Source: Variovorax sp. PBL-H6
Lineage (GTDB): Bacteria > Pseudomonadota > Gammaproteobacteria > Burkholderiales > Burkholderiaceae_C
Reading direction: 5' to 3'
DNA length: 64,000 nt
NCBI RefSeq assembly: GCF_901827155.1
Contig: NZ_LR594659.1
Coordinates: forward strand, 4,402,001 to 4,466,000
The notes under the pieces are model-generated. The model was given only the letters and a program-made list of their open reading frames with translations. It did no database searches and was not told the origin of the DNA. Positions 19,555 through 29,043 of this stretch are shown in pieces; the first letter of the stretch is position 1; every line of letters starts with the position of its first letter. A program made the position numbers and the translations under genes.

Positions 19555-20522
19555 CGCGCCGCACCCGCTCGCCTGCCGAACCACGTCCAGGGCTTGAGCA
19601 GCCGGTCGCGCCCGACCAGCACCAGCAGCACGAGGATCAATCCGACCCAGAACATCCAGTACTGCGGCGTGACCGTCGACAACGCGTCTTGCAGCAGCTT
19701 GAAGACGATGGCCCCTGCGATGCCGCCGTAGAGCCAGCCCACGCCGCCGATCACCAGCATCAGCAGCACGTCGGCCGAGCGGTCGAAGGCCAGCACGTCG
19801 AGCGAGGCGAAGCCGCTCGTTTGCGCGAGCAGCGCGCCCGCCGCGCCGGCCACTCCTGCCGCGACCGTGTAGATCACCGCGATGCGCGAGACCACCGGAA
19901 TGCCGATCGCCATCGCACGCAGCCGGTTGTCACGGATTGCCTTGAGCGTGGCGCCGAAGGAGGACTGCACCAGGCGCCGCATCACGATGAACAGCAGCAG
20001 CAGCACGGCCAGCGAGTACCACGCTGCCGTGCGGCCATAGAGGTCGAAGTCGAACAGGCCCAGCACCGGCCCCATCACCACGCCCTGCAGCCCGTCGGCG
20101 CCGCCGGTGAGCCAGTCCAGCTTGTTCGCCAATTCGAGCAGCAGCAGCGCGGTGCCCAGCGTGACCATCAGCCGCGTGAGGTCGCTGCCGCGCAGGATGG
20201 TGACGCTGGCCAAGGCGCCAACCGCGGCAGACGCGACGATGGCAACCACCAGGCCCACGGTCGGGTCGGGCATCACGTGCTTGGCGAAGAGCGCGGCCGT
20301 GTAGGCGCCGAAGCCGAAGAAAGCCGCATGGCCCAGCGAGACGATGCCTGTGTAGCCGAGGATCAAGTCGAGCGACAGCGCGAACAGCGCAATGATCGCG
20401 ATCTCGTTGATCATCAGCGCCTTCGAGGGCAGCAGCGCCGGCAGCACGAAGACAACCGCCCAGAAGACGAACTCCCATGGCCGCCAGCGCGTCCTGGCGA
20501 GCAGCGCGTCGCGTGAATCCAT
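19551..20522 (-). CDS. livM: ABC transporter permease, LivM type
   Basis: A 323-residue permease with about nine membrane segments and the LivM motif LILGYTGIVSLGHAAFFGFG. The cytoplasmic coupling segment SSFGATLKAIRDNRLRAMAI contacts the ATPases. The C-terminus is ...LKPWTWFGRRAGAAR. It pairs with LivH to form the channel of the importer. It overlaps livG by four bases and lies three bases after livH. Confidence 0.9.
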   Translation of the reverse strand: MDSRDALLARTRWRPWEFVFWAVVFVLPALLPSKALMINEIAIIALFALSLDLILGYTGIVSLGHAAFFGFGAYTAALFAKHVMPDPTVGLVVAIVASAAVGALASVTILRGSDLTRLMVTLGTALLLLELANKLDWLTGGADGLQGVVMGPVLGLFDFDLYGRTAAWYSLAVLLLLFIVMRRLVQSSFGATLKAIRDNRLRAMAIGIPVVSRIAVIYTVAAGVAGAAGALLAQTSGFASLDVLAFDRSADVLLMLVIGGVGWLYGGIAGAIVFKLLQDALSTVTPQYWMFWVGLILVLLVLVGRDRLLKPWTWFGRRAGAAR

Positions 20523-20525
20523 CTG

Positions 20526-21398
20526 CTAACGCCCTCCCCGCCGCGTGAACAATCCCTGCGGACGCCACATCAGGATCAGGATCATCAGCAGGTACACCGT
20601 GAACGCGCCCATCTTGGGAATGAAGTACTTGCCCCCTACATCGGCGATGCCCAGCAGCAGCGCGGCCAGCAGCGGTCCGGTGATCGACGAGGTGCCGCCG
20701 ACCGAGACCACGATCAGGAAATAGATCATGTACTTGAGCGGGAAGGTCGGGTCCATGCCCAGGATCTCGGCGCCCAGCGCACCGCCGAGCCCGGCCAGGC
20801 CCGAGCCCACCGCGAAGGTTGCCAGGAACACCACGTTGACGTTGATGCCCAGCCCCGCCGCCACGCGCGGATCGTCCACCGCCGCGCGCAGCCGGCTGCC
20901 GAAGCGCGTCTTCGACAGGATGAGCTGCAGCACCACCGTGAGCAGCGCGCACAGCACGATGATGAAGATGCGGTAATGGCCCATGCCCAGCAGCAGCGCC
21001 CCGTCGCCGATCTCGGTGCGCCCGCGCAGCCACTCGGGCAAGTGCACGTTCTGCTGCGAGGAGCCGACGAAATAGTCGACCGCTGCCACCGCCATGAACG
21101 CCAGCCCGATCGAGAACAGCACCTGGTCCAGGTGCGACTTGCCGTACATCGGCCGGTACAGCGTGCGCTCCAGCAGCGCGCCCAGCAGCCCCACGAGCAC
21201 GAAGGCGAGCGGCAGGCAGGCCAGGAAGGGAACGCCTGCCTTCTGCATCGCGAACACGGTGAGATAGCCCCCCGCCATCGCGAACGCCCCGTGCGCGAGG
21301 TTGATGAAGTTCATCAGCCCCAGCGTCACCGCCAGCCCGACCGCGAGCACGAACAGCAGCATGCCGTAGGCAATGCCGTCGAAGAGGATAGTCAACAT
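20526..21398 (-). CDS. livH: ABC transporter permease, LivH type
   Basis: A 290-residue permease with about eight membrane helices. It has the LivH motif LGLMNFINLAHGAFAMAGGY and the coupling segment SKTRFGSRLRAAVDDPRVAAG. It lies between the receptor gene (34-base gap) and livM (3-base gap) in the same operon. The order receptor-H-M-G-F is the usual HAAT importer layout. Confidence 0.9.
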   Translation of the reverse strand: MLTILFDGIAYGMLLFVLAVGLAVTLGLMNFINLAHGAFAMAGGYLTVFAMQKAGVPFLACLPLAFVLVGLLGALLERTLYRPMYGKSHLDQVLFSIGLAFMAVAAVDYFVGSSQQNVHLPEWLRGRTEIGDGALLLGMGHYRIFIIVLCALLTVVLQLILSKTRFGSRLRAAVDDPRVAAGLGINVNVVFLATFAVGSGLAGLGGALGAEILGMDPTFPLKYMIYFLIVVSVGGTSSITGPLLAALLLGIADVGGKYFIPKMGAFTVYLLMILILMWRPQGLFTRRGGR

Positions 21399-21432
21399 GG
21401 CTCGCCCCTGGAGCGCGCGGTCGCTGGATGCA

Positions 21433-22608
21433 TCACTGCTTGTTCTTGCCGGGATCCTTCACCGCCTTGATGACGTCGAACTCGACGTTGTAGAGCTGTC
21501 CGTCCTTCTTCTCGACCTTGCGCAGGTACACGTCCTGCACGATGTCGCGCGTCTGCGCATCGATCAGCACCTGGCCGCGCGGGCTTTCGAAGAGCTGGCC
21601 CTTCATCGCAGCCAGCAGCGCGTCACCGCCGCCCTGTCCCTTGGTTGTTTTGAGGGCCTCGTAGATCACGCGCATGCCGTCGTAGCCGCCGATCGCCATG
21701 AAGTTGGGGCGCATGTTCTTGTTGGCCTTCTGGAAGGCCTCGACAAACTTCTTGTTGGCCGCCGACGGATGCGCCGCCGAGTAATGGTGCGAAGTGACCA
21801 CGCCCAGCGCACCGTCGCCCATGTCGTTGAGCTGGTCGTCATCCGTCACGTCGCCGGTGGCGATCAACTTGATGCCGGCCTTGTCCATGCCGCGCTCGAT
21901 GAACTGCTTCATCACCGCCGCGCCGGCGCCCGAGGGCACGAAAACGAACAGTGCGTCGGGTTTGGCGTCGCGCACCTTCTGCAGGAAGGGTGCGAAATCC
22001 GGGTTGCGCAGCGGCACGCGCAGCTTGTCGAGCACCTTGCCGCCGTTGAGCTGGAAGCGCTCGGCGAAGAACTTCTCGGCGTCGTTGCCTGGCCCATAGT
22101 CGCTGACCAACGTCACCACCGACTTGATGCCGTTCTTGGGCGCCCAGTCGCCCATGGCAACCGAGACCTGCGGCAGCGTGAAGCTGGTGCGCACGACGTA
22201 GGGCGAGGCCTCGGTGATGCTCGAGGTGGCGGCGGCCATCACCACCATTGGCGTCTTCGACTGGGTGGCGATCGGCGCGGTGGCCATGGCGGACGGCGTG
22301 ATGCCGAAGCCGGCCAGCACGTTGACCTTGTCATTCACCACCAGCTCCTGCGCCAGGCGCTTGGTCACGTCGGGCAGGCTGGTGTCGTCCTTGACGATCA
22401 GCTCGACCTTCCTGCCCGCCACGGTGTCGCCGTTCTGCGCCATGTAAAGCCGGGCCGCGGCCTCGATCTGACGGCCGGTGGTGGCCTGCTGACCTGTCAT
22501 CGGCAGCACCAGGCCGATCTTGAAGGTGTTGCCCTGGGCCTGCGCCAGCGGCATGGCGAGGGCGAGGGCCGTGAGGCTCGCGGCCTGCAGGAGGTGGCGA
22601 CGTTGCAT
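21433..22608 (-). CDS. Periplasmic receptor of the liv-type ABC importer
   Basis: A 391-residue Peripla_BP_6 protein. The signal peptide MQRRHLLQAASLTALALAMP has a twin-arginine-like start and is cleaved after AQA. The mature part begins NTFKIGLVLPMTGQQATTGR and includes VNVLAGFGITPSAMATAPIA and IGGYDGMRVIYEALK. The start ATG 22608 has AAGGAG upstream. It is the first gene of the liv set and lies downstream of vanB on the same strand (164-base gap). Receptors with this subfamily's features often bind aromatic or short organic acids; uptake of the VanAB substrate is the most economical hypothesis (inference). Confidence 0.86.
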   Translation of the reverse strand: MQRRHLLQAASLTALALAMPLAQAQGNTFKIGLVLPMTGQQATTGRQIEAAARLYMAQNGDTVAGRKVELIVKDDTSLPDVTKRLAQELVVNDKVNVLAGFGITPSAMATAPIATQSKTPMVVMAAATSSITEASPYVVRTSFTLPQVSVAMGDWAPKNGIKSVVTLVSDYGPGNDAEKFFAERFQLNGGKVLDKLRVPLRNPDFAPFLQKVRDAKPDALFVFVPSGAGAAVMKQFIERGMDKAGIKLIATGDVTDDDQLNDMGDGALGVVTSHHYSAAHPSAANKKFVEAFQKANKNMRPNFMAIGGYDGMRVIYEALKTTKGQGGGDALLAAMKGQLFESPRGQVLIDAQTRDIVQDVYLRKVEKKDGQLYNVEFDVIKAVKDPGKNKQ

Positions 22609-22772
22609 GGAAGTCTCCTTGTGATGGGGATCTGAACGGGGCGTATTGTGATCAATCAAAATCATGTTGGCGCCTTGGCAAACACCTAAGGCGCCCATGT
22701 CATCGATCCACGGTTCTGCATTCTGCGCGATACATCGACCACTTGCGCGATGATCGCGCAAGCTCCTGACCG

Positions 22773-23783
22773 TCACGGCGCGTCCGGTCGCCAGGCGGAA
22801 TCGAGCGTGATGCTGCCGACGGCGCGCGACACGCAGGCGCAGATGCGCCGGCCTTCGCGCTTCTCCTTTTCGCTGAGGAACACGTCGCGGTGGTCGATCT
22901 CGCCGTCCACGGCGAGCACGTCCATGGCGCACAGGCCGCATTCGCCGCGGCGGCAGTCCCACAGCGTCTGCACGCCCGCGGCTTCGAGCGCTTCGAGCAG
23001 ACTGCTTTCCGCGGGCACCTGGATGCGGAGGTCATGGCGCGGAATGCGGACTTCGAATGCCTGCACGGGCAGCCGGCCGCTGCTGCCGAACGTCTCGAAG
23101 CGCAGGTCCGCCGGTGCCCGCCCCGCCCCCATCCAGGCGCGCTTCACCGCCTCCAGCATCGGCACGGGCCCGCAGGTGTAGAGCTGGCCTCCGTGGGGCA
23201 GCGCCGCGATCTCGGCAGCGAAATCGATGGACGCATTGCCGATGTGGGTCTGGACGCTGCTGGTCTCCGGGCTTCCCAGCGCGGCCTGCAGCAATGGCAG
23301 ATAGGCCAGCTCCTCGCTGCTGCGCGCGCCGTAGAGCATGCGCACCGGCACACCCTTGCGTGCGGCCAGCGCGCCGAGGCGCTGCGCCATCAACACCATC
23401 GGCGTGATGCCGATGCCGCCCGCGACCAGCAGGTAGCCGGGCGCCGTGATGTCGAGCCCGAAGTGGTTCTGCGGCTGCGTCAGCAGCAGCCGATCGCCGG
23501 GCGCCAGTCGCCACATCGCGAGCGAGCCGCCCCGGCCGTCGTCGAGGCGCTTGACGGCGATGCGCCAGGTGCGCCCGTCCGGCTCGCCCACGAGCGAGTA
23601 GTGGCGCGTCTGCACCCGGCCTGCGCCCGGCACCCCGACCAGCACCTGGACCTGGAGATGGGACCCCGGCTCGTAGCCGCCGGCCATGCCCGACTCGGGG
23701 GTGAGCTCGAACTCGCGCACGGTGGGCGTCAGATCGCGGCAGGCCGTGATGCGCGCAGGCATCCAGTGGATTTCGCTGTTCAT
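22773..23783 (-). CDS. vanB: Vanillate O-demethylase reductase-like protein (phthalate dioxygenase reductase family)
   Basis: A 336-residue class IA oxygenase reductase. The flavin domain has RHYS (residues 60-63), which binds FMN. The NAD domain has GGIGITPM (122-129) and YTCGPVPMLEAV. The C-terminal plant-type ferredoxin domain has 2Fe-2S ligands C277, C282 and C285 (CRRGECGLC) plus C317 (CACVSR). It passes electrons from NADH to the Rieske oxygenase encoded three genes' length upstream in the same operon. Length and domain order (FMN-NAD-2Fe2S) match VanB. Only 16 bases separate it from the GntR gene. Confidence 0.88.
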   Translation of the reverse strand: MNSEIHWMPARITACRDLTPTVREFELTPESGMAGGYEPGSHLQVQVLVGVPGAGRVQTRHYSLVGEPDGRTWRIAVKRLDDGRGGSLAMWRLAPGDRLLLTQPQNHFGLDITAPGYLLVAGGIGITPMVLMAQRLGALAARKGVPVRMLYGARSSEELAYLPLLQAALGSPETSSVQTHIGNASIDFAAEIAALPHGGQLYTCGPVPMLEAVKRAWMGAGRAPADLRFETFGSSGRLPVQAFEVRIPRHDLRIQVPAESSLLEALEAAGVQTLWDCRRGECGLCAMDVLAVDGEIDHRDVFLSEKEKREGRRICACVSRAVGSITLDSAWRPDAP

Positions 23784-23799
23784 CGCAGGAATGTTGTGT

Positions 23800-24552
23800 T
23801 CAGGCCCGCCGGCGAATCAGCTGCACGCCCGGCAGCGGATGGCCGTGCGCGCCGTGCAGCGCCTCGCGCAGGTTGCGCTGCGCGAGGCGGCTGTGCTCGC
23901 GCATCAGCGACTCGGCACGCGAGCCCTCACGGTTCTCGACCGCGTCCAGCACCTGGCCGTGCTGGTCCTGTGCGATCACGAGCATGTCGCGCGCGGCCGG
24001 CGAGTTGGCCTGCACCACCACGAAGGCGGAGGGCGATGCAAATGGAAGGTTGATCACGCGCTCCATCTGTTGCGCAAGAAGCGGGCTATCGGCCATCTCG
24101 GACAGCAGCCGATGGAATTGCCCGTTGAATTCGACGTAGCGCGAGAAAGCCGCGTCGTCGAGCGCGGGCTCCCTCAGCAGTTCGTCGATGCGGCGCAGGC
24201 AGGCGCGGGCCTCGCGCAGCACCACGGGCGCCGCGCCGCGCTCGGCCGCCAACCGCGCCGACAAGCCTTCGAGCGTGCCGCGCAGCTCGATGGCGTCGGC
24301 AACGTCGCGCTCGGAAAACGTGCGCACCGCGTAGCCGCCGTTCGGCAGGGCCTCGAGCAGGCCTTCCTGCTCGAGCCGCATGAGCGCGCTGCGCACCGGT
24401 GTGCGCGACACGCCCAGTTGCTCCGAGATCGCGACCTCGGCGATGCGCGTGCCGCCCGGCAGCTCGCCGGCCAGCACCATTTCGCGCAGCCGCAGCTGGG
24501 CCTTCACGGCCTGCGAGCTGCCGGCCTCGCTGCCTTCCGCGCCGACGCTCAC
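23800..24552 (-). CDS. GntR/FadR-family regulator of the vanAB operon (VanR-like)
   Basis: A 250-residue regulator. The N-terminal winged helix ([40 protein letters not shown]) is followed by an FCD-type ligand-binding domain containing [19 protein letters not shown] and [14 protein letters not shown]. The GTG start at 24552 overlaps the vanA stop codon (GTGA), which decides the start. A gene for a VanR-type regulator inside the van operon suggests autoregulation. The palindrome CAATGTATACATTG just upstream of vanA fits GntR half-site geometry (GTNNAC-like core). Confidence 0.85.
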   Translation of the reverse strand: MSVGAEGSEAGSSQAVKAQLRLREMVLAGELPGGTRIAEVAISEQLGVSRTPVRSALMRLEQEGLLEALPNGGYAVRTFSERDVADAIELRGTLEGLSARLAAERGAAPVVLREARACLRRIDELLREPALDDAAFSRYVEFNGQFHRLLSEMADSPLLAQQMERVINLPFASPSAFVVVQANSPAARDMLVIAQDQHGQVLDAVENREGSRAESLMREHSRLAQRNLREALHGAHGHPLPGVQLIRRRA

Positions 24553-25658
24553 GCGCCCTCCGTCACCGGCGCCGGCCGGATCGGAATGGTGGGCGCAACC
24601 GGCCGCTCCTTCGCGATCAACTGGTCGATCAACCGGCGCGCCCACATTGCGCCGGCGTCGATGTTGAGGTTGTTGAAATCGCGTCCGGGGCGCTCGTCCA
24701 TCGCGCGCTGCTGCGCCTCGAGCACCAGCTCGTCCTCGCGGAAGATGCCGGCCACGCCCTCGCGCAGCTCGTGCGTGAGCCGCTGCTCGCCAATGCAATA
24801 GTTGCGCGCGAACGCCCAGAAATAGAGGCAGGTGGTGTCGGTCTCGGGCGTGATGGTGTTGAGCACATAGCCATTCACACCCTGGCTGCGATCGCCTGGA
24901 TCACCGTCGCGCGGCACCGCGCCGCTGCCTGCCGGCGCGACGCCCACGTCGATGTTGACGGTGCATGGGCCCTCGAAGCGGATGATCTGCCAACGGTCGA
25001 CCTTGCCCTCGTAGCCACGCGCATGGCGGATCTGCGCAGCCCAGAACGGCGGCGCGTCGATGTTCTCCATCCAGCGCGTGACAGTGGCCGAGCGATCGCC
25101 GTGCGTCGCGACGAAAGGCGCCTCTGCCACTGCGCGGTTGCCGATCGAGGAGCCGTGCACGAAGGTCTCGTGCGTGAGGTCCATCAGGTTGTCGACCACC
25201 AGCCGGTAGTCGCAGGCCACGCGGATCATCTTGCCGTCGCCGGCCCAGGCCGGGTCGTCGTTCCAGTGCATGTCGGGCACCAGCGCCGGGTCGGCCTTGG
25301 CAGGGTCGCCGGGCCAGACCCAGACGAAGCGGTGCTTCTCCACCACCGGGTAGGCGCGCACGCAGGCCGACGGATTGAGTGTCTCCTGGCTCGGCATGTG
25401 GGTGCAGCGGCCCTGGCTGTTGTAGACCAGGCCGTGGTAGCCGCAGACCAGTTCGTCGCCCTCCAACCGACCGAGGGACAGCGGCATCAGGCGGTGCCAG
25501 CAAACGTCCTCCAGTGCGGCGACCTGGCCATCACTGCGTCGGTACAGCACCAGCTTCTGGTTGCAGACAGTGCGGGCGAGCAAGCTGTGCTTGAGCTCGA
25601 CGTCGTAGGCCGCCGCATACCAGGCATCGAGGGGGAAGGGACTTTTGGAGCGACTCAT
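24549..25658 (-). CDS. vanA: Vanillate O-demethylase oxygenase subunit-like Rieske monooxygenase
   Basis: A 369-residue Rieske non-heme iron oxygenase. Rieske ligands are C53, H55, C72 and H75 (CWH and CGYHG). The mononuclear iron motif [12 protein letters not shown] gives H163 and H168. Segments such as [38 protein letters not shown] and [20 protein letters not shown] match vanillate demethylases closely. The reaction removes the methoxy carbon of an aromatic acid as formaldehyde, using NADH via VanB. The exact substrate (vanillate or another methoxybenzoate) is not certain. It is first in a minus-strand block with its regulator, reductase and a liv-type importer. Confidence 0.88.
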   Translation of the reverse strand: MSRSKSPFPLDAWYAAAYDVELKHSLLARTVCNQKLVLYRRSDGQVAALEDVCWHRLMPLSLGRLEGDELVCGYHGLVYNSQGRCTHMPSQETLNPSACVRAYPVVEKHRFVWVWPGDPAKADPALVPDMHWNDDPAWAGDGKMIRVACDYRLVVDNLMDLTHETFVHGSSIGNRAVAEAPFVATHGDRSATVTRWMENIDAPPFWAAQIRHARGYEGKVDRWQIIRFEGPCTVNIDVGVAPAGSGAVPRDGDPGDRSQGVNGYVLNTITPETDTTCLYFWAFARNYCIGEQRLTHELREGVAGIFREDELVLEAQQRAMDERPGRDFNNLNIDAGAMWARRLIDQLIAKERPVAPTIPIRPAPVTEGA

Positions 25659-25666
25659 AGGATACG

Positions 25667-25680
25667 CAATGTATACATTG
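25667..25680. promoter_or_regulatory. GntR-type operator upstream of vanA
   Basis: CAATGTATACATTG is a perfect 14-bp palindrome eight bases before the vanA ATG. It overlaps a TATACA -10-like hexamer read on the minus strand, with TTGGAT or TTGACT upstream as candidate -35. The TGTATACA core is the classical form of FadR/VanR-subfamily operators. It also lies in the divergent promoter region of the methyltransferase gene and may control both directions. Confidence 0.7.
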
Positions 25681-25806
25681 AGAAGTCAAAATCCAATACC
25701 TAGTGGCTTTTTTAAGGGAAAACACCAACATCACTGTATCCATCCGAGCCAATTCCCGACCGTTTACGATCGCTCGTTCCTTTCCAAGATTTCGACGGAG
25801 CCCACC

Positions 25807-26928
25807 ATGTCCGAACACGCCCGCCTGCCCGCCCGCTATGACCACGTCGGCAGCTTTTTGCGTCCCCAGTACCTGCTCGAAGCCCGCGAGCAGAAAGCCA
25901 AGGGCGAGATCACGCCCGAACAGCTGCGCAAGGTCGAAGACAAGGCCATCACCGAGATCGTGAAGTTCCAGGAGGACATCGGCCTCAAGAGCATCACCGA
26001 CGGCGAGTTCCGCCGGACCTATTTCCACATCGACTTCCTGGAGCAGCTCGGTGGCGTGAAGACCGACATCCCGGTCACCATCCGCAAGCCGGACGGCACC
26101 GAAGAGCTCGCCCCACCGGTGATGCGCGTCATCGACAAGGTGACCCACGCCAAGGCCATCCAGCTCGCCGACTTCCAGTACCTCAAGAGCCAGGTCTCGC
26201 CCGGCAACACGCCCAAGGTCACCATCCCCTCGCCGACCATGCTGCACTTCCGCGGCGGCCGCGCGGGGATCAGCAAGCAGGCCTACCCCGAGCTCGACCC
26301 GGTCTTCTACGACGACGTGGCCCGCGCCTACGGCGACGAGCTGCGCTCGCTCGCCGAGGCGGGCTGCACCTACGTGCAGATGGACGACACCAATCTCGCC
26401 TACCTGTGCGACGAGAAGATGCGCGAGGCGGCCCGCCAGCGCGGCGATGACCCCAACGAGCTGCCGCACCGCTACGCCGCCTTCATCAACAAGGTGGTGG
26501 CGCAGAAGCCCGCGGGCATGACGCTCGCGATGCACTTGTGCCGCGGCAACTTCAAGAGCACCCATGCCGCGGCCGGCAACTACGAACCCGTCGCCGAGGC
26601 CCTGCTCAAGGAGATGGACCTGGACGCGTACTTCCTCGAGTACGACGACGCACGCTCGGGCGACTTCCGGCCGCTGCGCTTCCTGCCCAAGGGCAAGACC
26701 GTGGTGCTCGGCCTGGTGACCACCAAGTTCGGCCAGCTCGAAGACAAGAACGAGCTCAAGGAGCGCATCGAGGCTGCGGCCAAGTACGTGCCGCTGGAGC
26801 AGCTCGCGCTGTCGCCGCAATGCGGTTTCTCCAGCACGGTGCACGGCAACAAGATCGCGGTCGAGGACCAGCGCAGCAAGCTGCGGCTGGTGGTCGAGAC
26901 CGCGCAGGAGGTCTGGGGCTCCGCCTGA
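25807..26928 (+). CDS. Core MetE-like (cobalamin-independent methionine synthase C-terminal domain) methyltransferase
   Basis: A 373-residue protein corresponding only to the catalytic barrel of MetE; the N-terminal folate-binding half of full-length MetE is absent. The zinc/homocysteine site is intact: H243 and C245 (MHLCRGNF), E278 (FLEYDD) and C339 (SPQCGFSS). The start is ATG 25807 (MSEHARLPARYDHVGSFLRP), matching core-MetE N-termini. Such proteins transfer methyl groups to a thiol from donors other than the usual polyglutamyl folate. It is divergent from vanA and shares its operator region, so a role in methyl or C1 handling during methoxyaromatic growth is plausible but unproven. Confidence 0.85.
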   Translation: MSEHARLPARYDHVGSFLRPQYLLEAREQKAKGEITPEQLRKVEDKAITEIVKFQEDIGLKSITDGEFRRTYFHIDFLEQLGGVKTDIPVTIRKPDGTEELAPPVMRVIDKVTHAKAIQLADFQYLKSQVSPGNTPKVTIPSPTMLHFRGGRAGISKQAYPELDPVFYDDVARAYGDELRSLAEAGCTYVQMDDTNLAYLCDEKMREAARQRGDDPNELPHRYAAFINKVVAQKPAGMTLAMHLCRGNFKSTHAAAGNYEPVAEALLKEMDLDAYFLEYDDARSGDFRPLRFLPKGKTVVLGLVTTKFGQLEDKNELKERIEAAAKYVPLEQLALSPQCGFSSTVHGNKIAVEDQRSKLRLVVETAQEVWGSA

Positions 26929-26966
26929 GGTGCAGGTCCGGTGAAGTCGCGGCATGATCGCGCTCC

Positions 26967-27644
26967 ATGAAGCTCTTCACCGGCCCCCTCAGCATGTTCG
27001 GCGCCAAGGCGCAGATCGCCGCCCTCGAGAAAGGCATCGCGATCGAAGCCGTCATGGTGCCTTTCGACAAGGACGACAACTACCTGCCCAAACACCCCGA
27101 GGTGCTGCGCGTCAATCCCAAGCGGCAGGTGCCGGTGCTGATCGACGACGAGGTCGAGGTGTTCGACTCGACGCAGATCTTCGAGTACCTCGAGGACAAG
27201 GTGCCCGAGCCGCCGCTCTGGCCGCGTGACATCACCGGCCGCGCCCGGGCCCGCCAGCTCGAGCACCTGTCCGACGAGGTGTTCTTCCCGCACGTGATCA
27301 AGCTGATGGGCTTGCAGCACGACATGCGCAGCGATGCGGCAGTGACGGCCTGCGCCGCCTGTACCCGCTTCTACGAGCAGATGGAAGAGCGCCTGGCGCA
27401 CGCCGACCACCTGGCCGGCCCCTACTCCTTCGCCGACATCGCGTTCTACATGGCCCAGGTCTTCGCCGACCGCAAGGGGGCCGGCATGACGGACGCCACG
27501 CCCCGCCTGCTGGCCTGGCGCGAGCGCGTGGGTGCGCGTGGGGCAGTGCGTGCCGTGGTCGGGCCGATGATGCGCTTCCTTGCATCGGAGGGACGGCCGG
27601 TACCTGCCGCCCTCCAGTCGCAACTCGAGCCCGTCAATTCCTGA
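26967..27644 (+). CDS. Glutathione S-transferase family protein
   Basis: A 225-residue GST-like protein. The N-terminal thioredoxin fold (residues 1-80) has the glutathione-binding cis-Pro segment RQVPVLIDDEVEVFDSTQIF, and a helical C-terminal domain contains LAGPYSFADIAFYMAQVF. The usual catalytic Ser/Cys position falls at LSMFGAKAQ near residue 9. It may conjugate or transfer glutathione in detoxification. It starts 38 bases after the MetE-like gene and could share its transcript. The cardiolipin synthase gene follows after 16 bases. Confidence 0.85.
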   Translation: MKLFTGPLSMFGAKAQIAALEKGIAIEAVMVPFDKDDNYLPKHPEVLRVNPKRQVPVLIDDEVEVFDSTQIFEYLEDKVPEPPLWPRDITGRARARQLEHLSDEVFFPHVIKLMGLQHDMRSDAAVTACAACTRFYEQMEERLAHADHLAGPYSFADIAFYMAQVFADRKGAGMTDATPRLLAWRERVGARGAVRAVVGPMMRFLASEGRPVPAALQSQLEPVNS

Positions 27645-27660
27645 ATCGGGCCATCGCCGC

Positions 27661-29037
27661 GTGAACCGAATCGACGACTGGCTGGACTGGCTGCCTTCGC
27701 CGTCGCAGCACCTGCTGGTCGTCACCTTCGCGTTGCTGGTCTATGTGCTGACCACGCGCGGGCGACGTGAGCATCGCGCGCCCGCCACGGCGATCGCCTG
27801 GGTCATGGGTCTTGCGCTGCTGCCCTACCTCATCCTGCCGACGTACCTGTTGTTCGGCCAGCGCAAGCTGCGGCCCTCGGGTTCGCCCCGGCCCCCGCGC
27901 TCGATACCGGCCGGCCACTGGGCCGCCGACCTGATCGAGAGCTTCGGCCTCGCACCGCCCGGCCCCAGCCCGGTACGCTTCCACCCCGACGGCGGCGCTG
28001 CGCGAGACGCGCTGTGGGAGGTGATCGAGGGCGCGCGCACGCGCATCGATGTCTGCTCCTTCATCATCGGCGACGATGCGCTGGGGCACGAGGCGATCAA
28101 CCGGCTGTCGCGCCGCGCGCGCGAAGGCATCAAGGTGCGCGTGCTGCTCGACGGCTTCGGCGCGCTGTCGCTGCCGCGCCATCACTTCGACACGCTGCGC
28201 GATGCCGGCGCGGAGATCGCGGTGTTCCGCCCCATCTTCGGCCTGCGCCGCACGGGGCCACGCAACCTGCGCAACCACCGCAAGCTCACCATCGCCGACG
28301 ATGGCTGGCTCTGGTCGGGCGGGCGCAACCTCGCGGGCGAATACTTCCTCGGCAACCACGAGCACCCGCAGCCTTGGCGCGACCTGTCCTTCGACCTGCG
28401 GGGCAGCGTGGCCGCCGCCGCGGCTCGCCAGTTCGACCACGACTGGGCCTCGGTGCGCGGGCGCAAGCCGCGCGCCATCGCAGCCGACGAGCCGCCAGCC
28501 GGCGAGCTCGCCCAGTTCCTGCCCAGCGGGCCCGACCAGACCGAGGACACCGCTCACGCGCTGCTGATCGACGCCTGCTTTCGCGCGGAGCACCGCCTCC
28601 TCGCGATCACGCCCTACTTCGTGCCCGGCGACGGTCTGCGCGATGCGCTGCGGCTGGCAGCGCGGCGCGGCGTGCAGGTCACGATCGCGATGCCGGCGCG
28701 ATCCAACCATCGGTTGGCCGACTTCGTGCGCGCCAGGGCCATGCGCGACCTCGCGCGCGCCGGCGTCAGCTTTCGCATGCTGCCCTTCATGGCGCACGCC
28801 AAGGCCGTCGTGGTGGACGAACAGCTGGCACTGTGCGGGTCGATCAACCTCGACATGCGCAGCCTGCTGCTGAACCATGAGGCGGCCGTCGTGTTCTACG
28901 GCGCCGAGCAGATCGACTGGCTCGCGCAGTGGATCGAGACCACCGCCTCGGCCGGCGAGACCTACCGCGCACGGCGGCCCGGCCTGGTGCGCGACGTGGC
29001 GGAAGGCCTGCTGCTGACGATCGCGTACCAGCTGTGA
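27661..29037 (+). CDS. Cardiolipin synthase-like phospholipase D family protein
   Basis: A 458-residue protein with two N-terminal membrane helices (residues ~13-60) and two PLD domains, each with an HKD motif: NHRKLTIADDG and AHAKAVVVDE. NLAGEYF- and GSINLDMRS-type segments follow the motifs. It joins two phosphatidylglycerols, or transfers a phosphatidyl group, at the inner membrane. The GTG start at 27661 (VNRIDDWLDWL) avoids overlap with the GST gene; the longer frame from 27580 is rejected. It converges with the ROK gene, leaving six bases between stop codons. Confidence 0.88.
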   Translation: MNRIDDWLDWLPSPSQHLLVVTFALLVYVLTTRGRREHRAPATAIAWVMGLALLPYLILPTYLLFGQRKLRPSGSPRPPRSIPAGHWAADLIESFGLAPPGPSPVRFHPDGGAARDALWEVIEGARTRIDVCSFIIGDDALGHEAINRLSRRAREGIKVRVLLDGFGALSLPRHHFDTLRDAGAEIAVFRPIFGLRRTGPRNLRNHRKLTIADDGWLWSGGRNLAGEYFLGNHEHPQPWRDLSFDLRGSVAAAAARQFDHDWASVRGRKPRAIAADEPPAGELAQFLPSGPDQTEDTAHALLIDACFRAEHRLLAITPYFVPGDGLRDALRLAARRGVQVTIAMPARSNHRLADFVRARAMRDLARAGVSFRMLPFMAHAKAVVVDEQLALCGSINLDMRSLLLNHEAAVVFYGAEQIDWLAQWIETTASAGETYRARRPGLVRDVAEGLLLTIAYQL

Positions 29038-29043
29038 CGGACC

